Source of the DNA: Actinomadura sp. CNU-125
Lineage (GTDB): Bacteria > Actinomycetota > Actinomycetes > Streptosporangiales > Streptosporangiaceae
Direction of reading: 5' to 3'
NCBI RefSeq assembly: GCF_001942465.1
Contig: NZ_MKJY01000110.1
Span: 1 to 64,000, forward strand
Length of the DNA stretch: 64,000 bases
Below are positions 34,976 through 43,665 of the stretch, in pieces (position 1 is the first letter of the stretch; each line of letters starts with the position of its first letter). The notes under the pieces were generated by a model, which was not told where the DNA came from, searched no databases, and was given only the letters and a program-made list of their open reading frames with translations. A program made the translations under genes and the position numbers.

Positions 34976-36772
34976 ATGCCCGAGTACCTCGACTTCGTCC
35001 CCCGGGAACGTTTCCGCAGAACACTGGCGATCTCCCCGGACGGCGGGACGGTCGCCTACTCCAGCAACGCCGGAGGCACTTTCGATGTGTGGACGCTGCC
35101 GACGGCCGGTGGAGAACCGCGTCGTCTGACACGGTTGGGGAACCAGGCGGTATCGCAGATCGCCTGGGCACCGGACGGCAAGAGCCTCGTGTTCACCGCC
35201 GATCGTGAGGGCGACGAGCAATACCGGGTCTACTTGATCGGCGCCGACGGTGAGGGCGTCGTCGAGGTCGGTTCCGGCCCGGACTGCCAGCGCGTCCTGG
35301 CCGAAGGCCCGTTTGATGCGGACGGACGGTACCTCGTCTACGCCGCCAACGACCGAGACGAAACCGTGCAGGACGTCCTCATCCGGGACCTTTCCGACGG
35401 CACGGAACGCCGGATCAGGCCGCCGTCGGGCGTCGCCTTCACTCCCGTACGTGTCTCGCCCGACGGACGGTGGCTGACGGTTCGCGGAAGCCGCTCCAAC
35501 AGCGACGTCGCGGTGTACCTGGTTGACTTCAGCGACCCCGGTGCCGTTCCGGTATGCCTTACCGCCGAGCGTGGCCAGGGGTACTTTGTGCCAGGTCCTT
35601 GGACCTCCGACTCGTCCGCCTTCTATCTGCGGACGGACTTGTGGGGCGAGTTCACCACGCTCGGTCTCTATTCACTCCAAGAGAAGTCCCTGACTCAGTT
35701 GACTACCGACAAGTGGGACGTTGAACTCGTCGAGGCCGTTGGCGACACGCTGCTGTGGGCGGTGAACGAGAACGGGTGTTCCATCCTGCGCGGGCGCCGG
35801 AACGGCACCGATCTCGAACTTCCGCAACTGCCCCGGGGAGTCGTCGACGCACTCGCCCTCACGTCCGATGAGCAGCAGGTCGTGGTGGAGATCGATTCGG
35901 CCAGCCGTCCGAGCGAGATCGGGGTGCTCGATCTGCCGACCGGGTTCAGGTACCTCACCGAGACCCGACCGCCTGCACTGCGCACCGTCACCCCAGTCGA
36001 GCCCGAAACGATCGCATATCCGTCCAAGGACGGACGTCACGTGCACGCGCTGCTGTACCGACCGCACACAGCGGGCCCGCATCCGGTATTGCTGTCCATT
36101 CACGGGGGCCCCGAGGCCCAAGAGCGTCGCCAGTACGGTTACGCGGGTCTCTACCAGTACCTCCTCGCCCAAGGCATCGCCATCCTGGCGCCGAACATCG
36201 CCGGCTCCACTGGTTACGGCAGGGCCCACCAGCTCCTCATCTACAGAGACTGGGGCGGGGTCGACCTGGACGATCTCGACCACGCGATCCGATACCTGCA
36301 GACCTCCACCGATAGCGACACCGGCCGCATCGCCGTGATGGGCGGCTCATACGGAGGATTCGCCAGCCTCTCCTGCCTGGCCCGCCTGCCCATCCCCTGG
36401 TCGGCCGGAGTCTCGGTATGTGGTCCCTCCAACCTGCTCACACTCGCCGAAGAGTGTCCGCCGACGTGGAAACCGAGCGTCGCCGCCGTCCTCGGCGACC
36501 CCGACACCGACGCCGAGCACCTCCTGCGGCGTTCGCCCATTACTTACGCGGACGCGATCAATGCGCCGCTGTTCGTTGTCCAGGGCGCCCACGACCCGCG
36601 CGTCCCGCAGGACGAGTCCGACCAGATCGTCACGCGCCTCCGCGACCGCGGCGTCGACGTCCGATACGACATCTACCCGGACGAGGGGCACGGATTCGTC
36701 AACCGGGCCAACGAGATCAGGGCCTACGGGAACATAGCCCAGTTCCTCATCACCCATCTGCTCAGCAAGTAA
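34976..36772 (+). CDS. S9 family prolyl oligopeptidase-like serine peptidase
   Basis: A 598-residue protein: an N-terminal TolB/WD40-like beta-propeller (repeats with S-P-D-G and A-P-D-G at residues about 15-380) and a C-terminal alpha/beta hydrolase. The catalytic triad is visible: Ser458 in G-G-S-Y-G-G-F, Asp540 in G-A-H-D-P-R and His572 in D-E-G-H-G-F; the oxyanion region is H-G-G-P-E. No signal peptide was seen, so it is cytosolic. ATG at 34976 with GGAG before it. Neighbours suggest peptide processing followed by export. Confidence 0.9.
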   Translation: MPEYLDFVPRERFRRTLAISPDGGTVAYSSNAGGTFDVWTLPTAGGEPRRLTRLGNQAVSQIAWAPDGKSLVFTADREGDEQYRVYLIGADGEGVVEVGSGPDCQRVLAEGPFDADGRYLVYAANDRDETVQDVLIRDLSDGTERRIRPPSGVAFTPVRVSPDGRWLTVRGSRSNSDVAVYLVDFSDPGAVPVCLTAERGQGYFVPGPWTSDSSAFYLRTDLWGEFTTLGLYSLQEKSLTQLTTDKWDVELVEAVGDTLLWAVNENGCSILRGRRNGTDLELPQLPRGVVDALALTSDEQQVVVEIDSASRPSEIGVLDLPTGFRYLTETRPPALRTVTPVEPETIAYPSKDGRHVHALLYRPHTAGPHPVLLSIHGGPEAQERRQYGYAGLYQYLLAQGIAILAPNIAGSTGYGRAHQLLIYRDWGGVDLDDLDHAIRYLQTSTDSDTGRIAVMGGSYGGFASLSCLARLPIPWSAGVSVCGPSNLLTLAEECPPTWKPSVAAVLGDPDTDAEHLLRRSPITYADAINAPLFVVQGAHDPRVPQDESDQIVTRLRDRGVDVRYDIYPDEGHGFVNRANEIRAYGNIAQFLITHLLSK

Positions 36773-36783
36773 GGCACCCAACC

Positions 36784-38053
36784 TTGTCCGGATTCCTATC
36801 ACCGTTCTCTCTCTTCAAGGACCGAACGGTCGCGCCCTTGTTCATCTCCCGAGTCGTATCGAGCACGAGCGTCGGGATGGGGCCTGTCGCCCTCGCATGG
36901 GGCGTCATGAGCATGGGTTACGGCGCGCGCGAACTATCCGTCGTCGTCGCCTGCAACACCTTTCCCGCCCTGCTCATCTTGTGCGGCGGAATCATCGGCG
37001 ACCGCTTCCGACGCCACCACGTGCTCATGGGCGCAGAGCTTCTCGCCTGCCTCGCGTGGCTGGCATTGGGACTGTCGTTCACCATGGACCGAGCCCCGCT
37101 CCCGCTGCTGTGTGTGCTCGCCGCACTGGGCGGACTCGCGACGGCCATCTTCCTACCGACGATCCGGGGCATCATCGCCGACCTCCTCACCGGAGGTAAG
37201 CGTGCTGCGGGCAACGCCTTGATCAGTCAGACCCAGTCAGCTGGTCTTCTCGTTGGCTTCGTCTCCTCGGGTGCGGTCGTGACCCTGCTCGGGCCTGCCT
37301 GGGCGGCAGGAGGGAGGGGAGCTTTTTGCGGCGTCAGCGCCGTACTGCTCAGCCGTCTCGCGACGCACCGGCCAGTCCGGAGCGTCCGTGGTAATGCCCT
37401 ACGCGAATTGTTGGAAGGCTGGCGAGAATTTAAAAGCCGTCCGTGGGTCTGGATCATGACTCTGCACTACACGGCGATCACCATGGCGATGGTCTGCTTC
37501 ATGAAGATCGCTGGACCGCTCTATACAGAGAACGGGCACGGCGGCGCATGGGCCTGGGGGATCATCAGTGCGGCTCAGCCTCTCGGCGGGCTCGCCGGAG
37601 CGCTGATCGGCGCTCGCTGGCGACCGGCGCACCTCATCTGTACGGCGGCGCTCCTTCCCGCGTCGGTGTCCCTCCCGATGCTTCTTATTGGGCGGGGACG
37701 CCGCATGGCCGCTCATCGCTATGGCCTCTCTCGTTCCAGGCGCCTTGCTGGCCATCTACTACGTTTTCTGGACGACCGCACTGCAAGACAGGATCCCGCA
37801 CGCGGTACTCGTCCGAGTCAATAGCTGGAACATGGTCACCAGTTACCTCCTCATGCCGATGACCGTCTTGTGGTCTGGCCCGCTCGTAGCAAACTTCGGT
37901 CCGCAGGTGATCGTCGTGACGGCGGCCACGATGGCCATCGTGGCGACTGCTCTGACGCTGTCCGTCCTTTGGGTGCTGCCCGGCGTCCGCTCCCTGCCGG
38001 GAGACAGCGACCGTGCGCAGGAAGTCAAACTGTCGACTGCGTCAGTGGCGTGA
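36784..38053 (+). pseudogene. MFS transporter, frameshifted in the C-terminal half
   Basis: From a TTG at 36784 (M-S-G-F-L-S-P-F-S-L-F-K-D-R-T; AAGG 9 bp upstream) the frame encodes eight or more membrane spans with a major-facilitator loop (G-D-R-F-R-R-H-H). At about 37690 (T-T-G-G-G-C-G-G-G-G) it leaves frame, and the remaining spans (M-A-S-L-V-P-G-A-L-L-A-I-Y-Y, V-T-A-A-T-M-A-I-V-A) read in the next frame to 38053. It resembles drug or peptide exporters. It follows the S9 peptidase by 11 bp, so it is probably the exporter of the same locus if the lesion is an error. Confidence 0.75.
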
Positions 38054-38140
38054 ACTGACGAGGACGCCGTGGCGACCCGACGGATTCAAGCGGCCGAGTT
38101 CTCTTCGCTTAGAGAAGTCGAGACACTACCCTCTGTAGTT

Positions 38141-39138
38141 ATGGGTGATGTGCGTAGCAGTTCTCATGAGGCCAGGGCGCGGCGACTCCTGGCGGGCATC
38201 GTGTCGAACGAGTTGCTCGATACCTACTCTCGGCTCCTGGCGCAGGGCGGTTGTCGTGTTGACGATCTCCCGCACTTCCCTGGCGGAAACGGGGGGGTCG
38301 AGTCTCTCACCCATATGGGAGTCGTCTATGTGCAGGACGACGTCGAGGAAGGAAGCTCGAGGCTGGTGCCGACGTCGCCGGATCTGGCTCTGCAGCGGGC
38401 GCTGACCTACATGGCCCGCGAACTCGCCGTCGCGCACGAGATGTTGCTGGACGGGCAAGAACGTCTCCGCGAGCTTCGCTCGACCGCACACCCCTTGTCG
38501 GAGAGTCCCATGGATCAACTGGCGCAGATGCTCCCCGATCAGGGTCGGGTCGCCGAGCTGACCTCGAGACTGGCGCGTACAGCCGAACATGACTGGCTGA
38601 TGCTCGGCGGTTGCGTCTCAGGTGACCGGTCCGCTGATGAGCCGAGCTCCGGATTCGGTGCGGCGCGAAGCAGAGCGATCTACGAGGCCGACTGTGCCGA
38701 ATCGCCCGCCGGACGCGAGGGCATCGCTGCGACCATTCGCGCCGGCGGCACGGTGCGCCTTCTTCCAGAGATCGGCATGAGCATGAGGCTCGCCGATGAA
38801 TCCATCGCGCTGCTTTCAGTGACCGAGGAGGCATCGCAGGTGCCTTGCTCATCCAGTCCTCGGTGATCGTTAGGGCGTTTAGGGAGTACTTCGAACTTCT
38901 CTGGGAGCGTGCGGTCCCCTACGGAGCCCATGACGACGAGGACGGGCCCTTGCCGGCGGCGCAGATGAAGATCTTGCGTCTCCTCGTCCAGGGCCTGCCG
39001 AACCAAGTCATCGCCGACCAGGTGGGCGTGAGCATCACCACAGTCGGACGTCACGCCAATGCGATCCGCGACGCCCTCGGTGTTCAGAACTCGTTCGCGA
39101 TCGGAGCCACGGCCGTCCATCAGGGCCTGGTCGACTGA
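38141..39138 (+). pseudogene. LuxR-type regulator, paralogue of the 33.9 kb gene, frameshifted
   Basis: The ATG at 38141 (M-G-D-V-R-S-S-S-H-E-A-R-A-R-R) reads L-L-A-G-I-V-S-N-E-L-L-D-T-Y-S-R-L-L and R-A-I-Y-E-A-D-C, aligning with the first regulator throughout. Near 38840 the frame shifts; A-L-L-I-Q-S-S-V-I-V, the shared F-E-L-L-W-E-R-A-V-P and the helix-turn-helix (N-Q-V-I-A-D-Q-V-G-V) follow in the next frame to 39138. As read it lacks DNA binding. The two paralogues frame a peptidase and exporter. Confidence 0.75.
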
Positions 39139-39182
39139 GCCCACCGGTTCAGAGTCGAACGAGTTGGTGTTCGGCTGGACCA

Positions 39183-39302
39183 ATGAACAACTTTAAGCGT
39201 GTGCTCGACATGCTGATGCCTATAGTTGACTCCGGCGGGCTGGATGCTGCAGTCTCGGACATGGACGGTGGCGCGGCCGCCGTCGCACTCCACAAGATCT
39301 GA
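39183..39302 (+). CDS. Possible 39-residue peptide gene
   Basis: An ATG at 39183 opens a 39-residue frame, M-N-N-F-K-R-V-L-D-M-L-M-P-I-V-D-S-G-G-L, ending A-L-H-K-I at 39302. It is acidic, with no cysteine. Codon use is plausible, but no strong ribosome-binding site precedes it. It lies after the LuxR gene and before a coupled pair of starts at 39319 and 39356. It could be a small peptide linked to the peptidase/exporter locus or chance. Confidence 0.3.
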   Translation: MNNFKRVLDMLMPIVDSGGLDAAVSDMDGGAAAVALHKI

Positions 39303-39355
39303 GGAGAGGAGATCCCGCATGGTCCGACTCACGTTGATGCCGGAGGGCACCTCGC

Positions 39356-39928
39356 ATGGACGATTTCGACGCACGCACCGACGAGCACACCGAGCAGCTC
39401 GCCGCCGAGCTGTATAGGCGAGTCCGCGAACTCAACAACTCAACCCAGGGACGGCAGGGCCTGGAGCGGCCGGAGACCGCGTACACGGTCTTGGGAAACC
39501 TCGCGCAAGCTTCGTTCGGCCTCGCGCAGACTGCCGAGCAGCTCGACGCGTTCCTCGACCGGGAGCTTTCGGCCGGTCGTCTCGGGCACGAGCGCGGTGG
39601 TGGCCTCGTTCCGATCATCGTTCTTGCGCACGACGCGCTGCAGCGGGCGCACGAGTATGCGGCCGAACTCGGTGACTCTTTCCGTCGAGCGCAAGGTGCG
39701 CTCACCTCGGTCCACAGCACGGTGGACGGCGAGACGCAAGCGCTCGACAACGCCGAAGAAGCCGACGCGACGGTCGTCGACCAGGCGGCGTCGGATATCG
39801 AACCGGCCGCAAACGATTTCCCGACCTCCATCGGGGAGGCTTTGTCCAGACAGGGGAGGGCGGACCTCATCCAGCATTTTCAGCGGCCGCCGGCGCCGAA
39901 GGCTCCTCGCCCTCGTCGGGAACCGTGA
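39356..39928 (+). CDS. Hypothetical protein at the start of the transfer region, with C-terminal GFP-like tag motif
   Basis: A 190-residue, highly helical protein, M-D-D-F-D-A-R-T-D-E-H-T-E-Q-L-A, with GGAGGG 8 bp upstream. Its C-terminus contains P-A-A-N-D-F-P-T-S-I-G-E-A-L, a variant of the motif shared by several transfer-region proteins, followed by a basic proline-rich tail. A short frame (39319-39417) with a strong ribosome-binding site overlaps its start and may be a leader. It precedes the candidate oriT and mobC, so it could be a relaxosome accessory or a transferred protein. Confidence 0.65.
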   Translation: MDDFDARTDEHTEQLAAELYRRVRELNNSTQGRQGLERPETAYTVLGNLAQASFGLAQTAEQLDAFLDRELSAGRLGHERGGGLVPIIVLAHDALQRAHEYAAELGDSFRRAQGALTSVHSTVDGETQALDNAEEADATVVDQAASDIEPAANDFPTSIGEALSRQGRADLIQHFQRPPAPKAPRPRREP

Positions 39929-40047
39929 CCATGTCGACGAAGAGCCGTTCGTCTGATTCCTGACCGCGTGCACGGACGCGTGACGACGGTCACCGGCGGG
40001 GTCCTGGCGTTGCCGCCGGGGCTCCGCCGACGCGGGGCAAGAAATGG

Positions 40048-40084
40048 AAAACCTATGGTTTTGCTGCACCGGGCGCGGTGCAGC
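40048..40084. other. Candidate origin of transfer (adjacent inverted repeats)
   Basis: AAAACC-TAT-GGTTTT (40048-40062) is directly followed by GCTGCACCG (40063-40071), a 4-nt loop and CGGTGCAGC (40076-40084). The pair lies in the only non-coding gap upstream of mobC and the relaxase, the usual oriT position. The nick site is not identifiable by eye. Confidence 0.45.
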
Positions 40085-40122
40085 CGGAGGTCGATCGAGC
40101 GCGATCCGGTGTGAGGAGGCCA

Positions 40123-40545
40123 GTGGAGGAGGACGGTAAGACCGGGTCGACGTCTCGGAGGGGGACGCGTCGGAACACGAGAGCTCATCGCACGCCTCGG
40201 CGTGATCGTGGTCTGTGCATCGCTCTGTCGGAGGAGGAGTACGCGTGCCTGTCGTCGGCTGCCGGGCGTGAGTTCCTGGCGACCGGCGCGTGGGCGGCGG
40301 AGGTGCTGCTGGCCGCTGCCAGGGGTTCGGCCCGTCCCGAGTACTCGGACGTCAGGGAGACGCTGATCGAGGTCATGCGGGCGTCGGGTCAGGCGCGCCG
40401 GATCGGCGTCAACCTGAACCAGGTAGTTGCGGCCTTGCACGCGGGCGACCCGCCGCCGCAGCTTCGCTGGTACGCCGAGGCAGCCGCGCGGGCCGTCCAG
40501 AGGCTGGACGACCTGGCCGAAGAGTTGCGCCGTCGACTTCCCTGA
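40123..40545 (+). CDS. mobC: MobC-like relaxosome accessory protein
   Basis: A 140-residue protein with a basic N-terminus (R-R-G-T-R-R-N-T-R-A-H-R-T-P-R-R) and the MobC core R-R-I-G-V-N-L-N-Q-V-V-A-A-L-H near residue 95. MobC proteins help the relaxase load and melt oriT. GTG at 40123 with an AGGAGG just upstream; an upstream GTG at 40078 would overlap the candidate oriT. Nineteen bases separate it from the relaxase gene. Confidence 0.85.
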   Translation: MEEDGKTGSTSRRGTRRNTRAHRTPRRDRGLCIALSEEEYACLSSAAGREFLATGAWAAEVLLAAARGSARPEYSDVRETLIEVMRASGQARRIGVNLNQVVAALHAGDPPPQLRWYAEAAARAVQRLDDLAEELRRRLP

Positions 40546-40563
40546 CCTCTTGCGGGGGGCGGG

Positions 40564-42330
40564 GTGATCGGGAAGGTGTTGCGGGGCAGGCGGGTGCAGG
40601 GCCTGCTCCGGTACCTGTACGGCCCCGGGAGGCAAGGCGAGCACGAGAACCCGCGCATGGTGGCGGGGTACGGGGACCCGGCCTCGCTCGAGCCGATTCT
40701 ACGGGCGGACGGCCGGCGAGATTTTCGCCGGCTGGACCGCCTGCTGACGCAGCCGCTGGCGGCGTTGGGGGACCGCAACTACGGCAAGCCGGTGTGGCAT
40801 CTGTCGTTGCGGGCGGCGCCGGACGACCCGGTCCTGTCGGATCGGCAGTGGGCGCAGGCCGCGAACGAGGTCATGGCCCGCACCGGCCTGGCGGCGGACG
40901 GCGACGCGGACGGCGACGCGGACGGCGACGCGGACGGCGTCCGCTGGGTCGCCGTCCGCCACGCCGACGATCACATACACATCGTCGCCACGCTGGCGCG
41001 CGCGGACGGCGTGCGGCCGGAGATCTGGAACGACGGCTATCGCGTCCGCGAGGCGTGCCGGGCGGTGGAGCGGCGGTTCGGACTGCGGTCCACGGCTCCG
41101 GCGGACCGGACGGCGGCCCGGCGGCCCACGCGCGCCGAGTCCGAGAAGGCCGTCCGCCGCGGACGGGACGAGGCGGCGCGGACGGTCGTTCGCCGTGCGG
41201 TGCAAGCCGCGGCGGCGGGCGCGGCCGGGGACAAGGAGTTCTTCGCCCACCTGACCGGCGAGGGGCTACTGGTCCGGCGGCGTTTCAGCCGGCGGACGCC
41301 CGGCGAGGTCACCGGCTACGCCGTCGCCCTGCCCGACGACGTGAACGCCGCGGGGGAGCCGGTCTGGTACGGCGGCGGAAAGCTCGCCGCCGACCTCACC
41401 CTCCCGAAGTTGCGGCGGCGGTGGACGGCGGACGGGCTCGGACGGCACCTGTCCGCGCCGTCCGCACGGGCCGTGCTGCGGACGGCCGTCCGCCGCGCCG
41501 CGGACGAAGCGCGGACCGTCCCGCAGTTCCTCGACCGGCTGAGCGACGACGGTCTCCTGGTCAAGCTCCGCTACAGCCAACAGGTCGCCGACCAGATCAC
41601 CGGCTACGCGGTCGCTCTACCGACCCCGGAAGGCGAGGAACCCACCTGGTACCCGGGGAGCCGCCTCGCCCACGACCTGTCCCTGGCGAGCCTCCACGCC
41701 CGCTGGGACGACCCGGACGTCAAGCGACGACCGGTTCGAGACGACCTCACGCCGGAGGAACGCCAAGCGTTCTACGACGACGCGGCGAAGGCCGCGGCCT
41801 TCGCCACCGCGCAGATCCGCCGACATCTGGCCACGAACCCCTACGCCGCGCAAGATGCCTGCTGGGCGGCGTCCGACGCACTCCAAGCCGCGGCCGCCGC
41901 CACCGGGAACCGGCACCTCCGGCGCGCCGCTCACGCCTACGACCGTGCCGCCCGGTTTCCGTACGGCCGGATCCCGCGCCCGAGTTCTGCCGGCAATGCT
42001 CTACGTGCGGCGGCCCGGATCTTGAGACTCACCGGGTTCCCGAAGGACAACGCGACCGTGTCCATCCTGACGCTGGTCGCGAACCTGTTCTCCCTAGTGG
42101 ACACCATCGCCCATGTACGCCGCCTCCAGCAGCACCAGGCGCAAGCCGACGCCGCCCGCACCGCCGCCCGCCACCTCGGGCACGGTCACTCCGCTCCCGA
42201 CTCCTCGCAGGCGATGCTCGCCATGACCGGCTTCCCCAACCCCTGGCGCGCGCCGGGCGCCGCCGCATCGCAGCGGCCCACGTCCAGACGGCCGAGCGGT
42301 CCGTCCCCGCGACGGGGACCGACCCGGTAG
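40564..42330 (+). CDS. MobA-type relaxase
   Basis: A 588-residue protein. The N-terminal relaxase domain carries the metal-binding motif H-A-D-D-H-I-H-I-V (residues about 139-147), and an upstream region (L-L-R-Y-L-Y-G-P-G) holds candidate tyrosines. The middle part has two similar modules (E-G-L-L-V-R-R-R-F...V-T-G-Y-A-V-A-L-P and D-G-L-L-V-K-L-R-Y...I-T-G-Y-A-V-A-L-P). The C-terminus has A-M-L-A-M-T-G-F-P-N-P-W, a tag-like motif. A (G-D-A-D)n run sits before the metal motif. It nicks oriT and leads the strand to the coupling protein. Confidence 0.9.
   Translation: MIGKVLRGRRVQGLLRYLYGPGRQGEHENPRMVAGYGDPASLEPILRADGRRDFRRLDRLLTQPLAALGDRNYGKPVWHLSLRAAPDDPVLSDRQWAQAANEVMARTGLAADGDADGDADGDADGVRWVAVRHADDHIHIVATLARADGVRPEIWNDGYRVREACRAVERRFGLRSTAPADRTAARRPTRAESEKAVRRGRDEAARTVVRRAVQAAAAGAAGDKEFFAHLTGEGLLVRRRFSRRTPGEVTGYAVALPDDVNAAGEPVWYGGGKLAADLTLPKLRRRWTADGLGRHLSAPSARAVLRTAVRRAADEARTVPQFLDRLSDDGLLVKLRYSQQVADQITGYAVALPTPEGEEPTWYPGSRLAHDLSLASLHARWDDPDVKRRPVRDDLTPEERQAFYDDAAKAAAFATAQIRRHLATNPYAAQDACWAASDALQAAAAATGNRHLRRAAHAYDRAARFPYGRIPRPSSAGNALRAAARILRLTGFPKDNATVSILTLVANLFSLVDTIAHVRRLQQHQAQADAARTAARHLGHGHSAPDSSQAMLAMTGFPNPWRAPGAAASQRPTSRRPSGPSPRRGPTR
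40894..40938 (+). repeat. 12-bp tandem repeat in the relaxase gene
   Basis: The unit GCGGACGGCGAC is repeated about 3.75 times in frame and encodes A-D-G-D repeats just before the metal-binding motif. It is a possible slippage site; copy number may vary between strains. Confidence 0.85.
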
Positions 42331-42417
42331 TTGATTAAGGGCGTTCGACACGCCGACCAGTCACTTTGGTTGACCGTGGCGGTCGCATGCTGCATCGTTC
42401 TGGCCAAGGACTTTAGT

Positions 42418-42439
42418 TGATGAATCGATATGTTCATCA
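42418..42439. promoter_or_regulatory. Inverted repeat upstream of the DUF2637 operon
   Basis: TGATGAA (42418-42424) and TTCATCA (42433-42439), 8 bp apart, lie in an AT-rich island 20 bp before the small gene at 42461. It is a plausible operator or promoter element for this operon. Confidence 0.4.
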
Positions 42440-42460
42440 GCCACTGCCGACGGGGGAGTG

Positions 42461-42754
42461 ATGGGAATGCGAGCTGGCAGGAGAAGGACCGAGCTGGAGG
42501 TACGGCGGGAACACCTCCTCAGGTTGCGTGCCGAACTCACGCGTCTGGGTGTGCCGACACACGTCAACAAGCCTCGGAACGGACGGTGGCAGCTGCGGGT
42601 CCGGTGCGGCAGGTGGAGCGAGACGGTCCTGTGCGCGGGCGCCGAAGGCACGTACGCCTACGTCACCGGTCACGGCCGACTGCTCGGCCCGGCGCACGAC
42701 GCCAGGTACATCGCCCGCGTCCTGAGCTGGATGGTGGAGAGGCGGTCGCGATGA
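42461..42754 (+). CDS. Small basic hypothetical protein
   Basis: About 97 residues and rich in Arg: R-R-T-E-L-E-V-R-R-E-H-L-L-R-L-R-A-E-L and N-G-R-W-Q-L-R-V-R-C-G-R-W. Three nearby starts (GTG 42458, ATG 42461, ATG 42467) follow a GGGGGA site. It overlaps the next gene by ATGA. The N-terminal helix and basic character suggest nucleic-acid binding, but no family was recognised. Confidence 0.6.
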   Translation: MGMRAGRRRTELEVRREHLLRLRAELTRLGVPTHVNKPRNGRWQLRVRCGRWSETVLCAGAEGTYAYVTGHGRLLGPAHDARYIARVLSWMVERRSR

Positions 42755-43665
42755 TCGGCCTCCGCCGATCGCCGAGCGCAGCCGGGACCTCGCGCGCCAA
42801 GGTCGTCACGGTCGTGGCAGTCGTGGTCGCGCCGCTCACTTTGAGCTTGGCCGCGCTCGGGGGAGTGGGGTCGTTCTCGACCGTCCGGGAGATGGCTGAA
42901 CCGTACTTCGGAGGGCTGGCCTGGATCGTCCCGATCGGGATGGACCTCGGGATTTTGATCCTGCTGGTGTGGGACCTGCTGTTGGAGTTCCTCGACATGC
43001 CGTGGTCGGTCCTGCGGTGGGTGGCCTGGGCTTACATCGCCGGGACGGTCATGGTGAACGTCGCCGCGGCGCACGGCCACCTCGCAGGCGGCGTGATGCA
43101 CGCGGCCATGCCGGTCCTGTTCATCACCGTCGTCGAAGGTGTACGCCACCTGATTCGCCGATGGGTCGGCCTCACGTCCGGGAGCCGTATTGAGCGCGTC
43201 CCCGCGATGCGCTGGCTGCTCGCGCCGGTGTCGAGCCTGCTGCTGTGGCGCCGCATGATCCTCTGGCACATCACCGGCTACCGGCAGGGACTCGACCTCG
43301 AGTACCGCCACCTGCTCGCAGTCTCCGAACTCCAGCAGCAGTACGGCAGATGGATGTGGCGATGGCGTGCGCCGTTGGACGAGCGACTGTCCCTTCGCAA
43401 GCTCCCGACCGACGTCACGACCATCGAAGTTCCACAGCCTGGGCACGAACCGGCTGCGGTTGCCGTCCCCAGTTCGTCCGACGATGACGAGATGATGCCG
43501 ATCGCCCGCCGCATCCGACGCGAAATGGAGCGGCAAGGCATCCGATTCACGAGGGACGAACTCGGGGACCGTCTCCGCGCCCTCGGCTACTCGATCGCCA
43601 ACAAGCGCGTCGCGAAGCTTGCCGCGGTCGTGCGTGCTGAGTCGTCCCGGCGGGACTCGACATGA
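42751..43665 (+). CDS. DUF2637 membrane protein with C-terminal helix-turn-helix-like tail
   Basis: A 304-residue protein. Four predicted membrane spans in the first 140 residues (V-V-T-V-V-A-V-V-V-A-P-L-T-L; I-G-M-D-L-G-I-L-I-L-L-V-W-D; A-Y-I-A-G-T-V-M-V-N-V; H-A-A-M-P-V-L-F-I-T-V-V-E-G) match DUF2637 proteins of actinomycete mobile elements. The cytoplasmic tail ends in I-R-F-T-R-D-E-L-G-D-R-L-R-A-L-G-Y, resembling a regulator-type winged helix. It is coupled by start/stop overlaps on both sides. Confidence 0.8.
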   Translation: MIGLRRSPSAAGTSRAKVVTVVAVVVAPLTLSLAALGGVGSFSTVREMAEPYFGGLAWIVPIGMDLGILILLVWDLLLEFLDMPWSVLRWVAWAYIAGTVMVNVAAAHGHLAGGVMHAAMPVLFITVVEGVRHLIRRWVGLTSGSRIERVPAMRWLLAPVSSLLLWRRMILWHITGYRQGLDLEYRHLLAVSELQQQYGRWMWRWRAPLDERLSLRKLPTDVTTIEVPQPGHEPAAVAVPSSSDDDEMMPIARRIRREMERQGIRFTRDELGDRLRALGYSIANKRVAKLAAVVRAESSRRDST

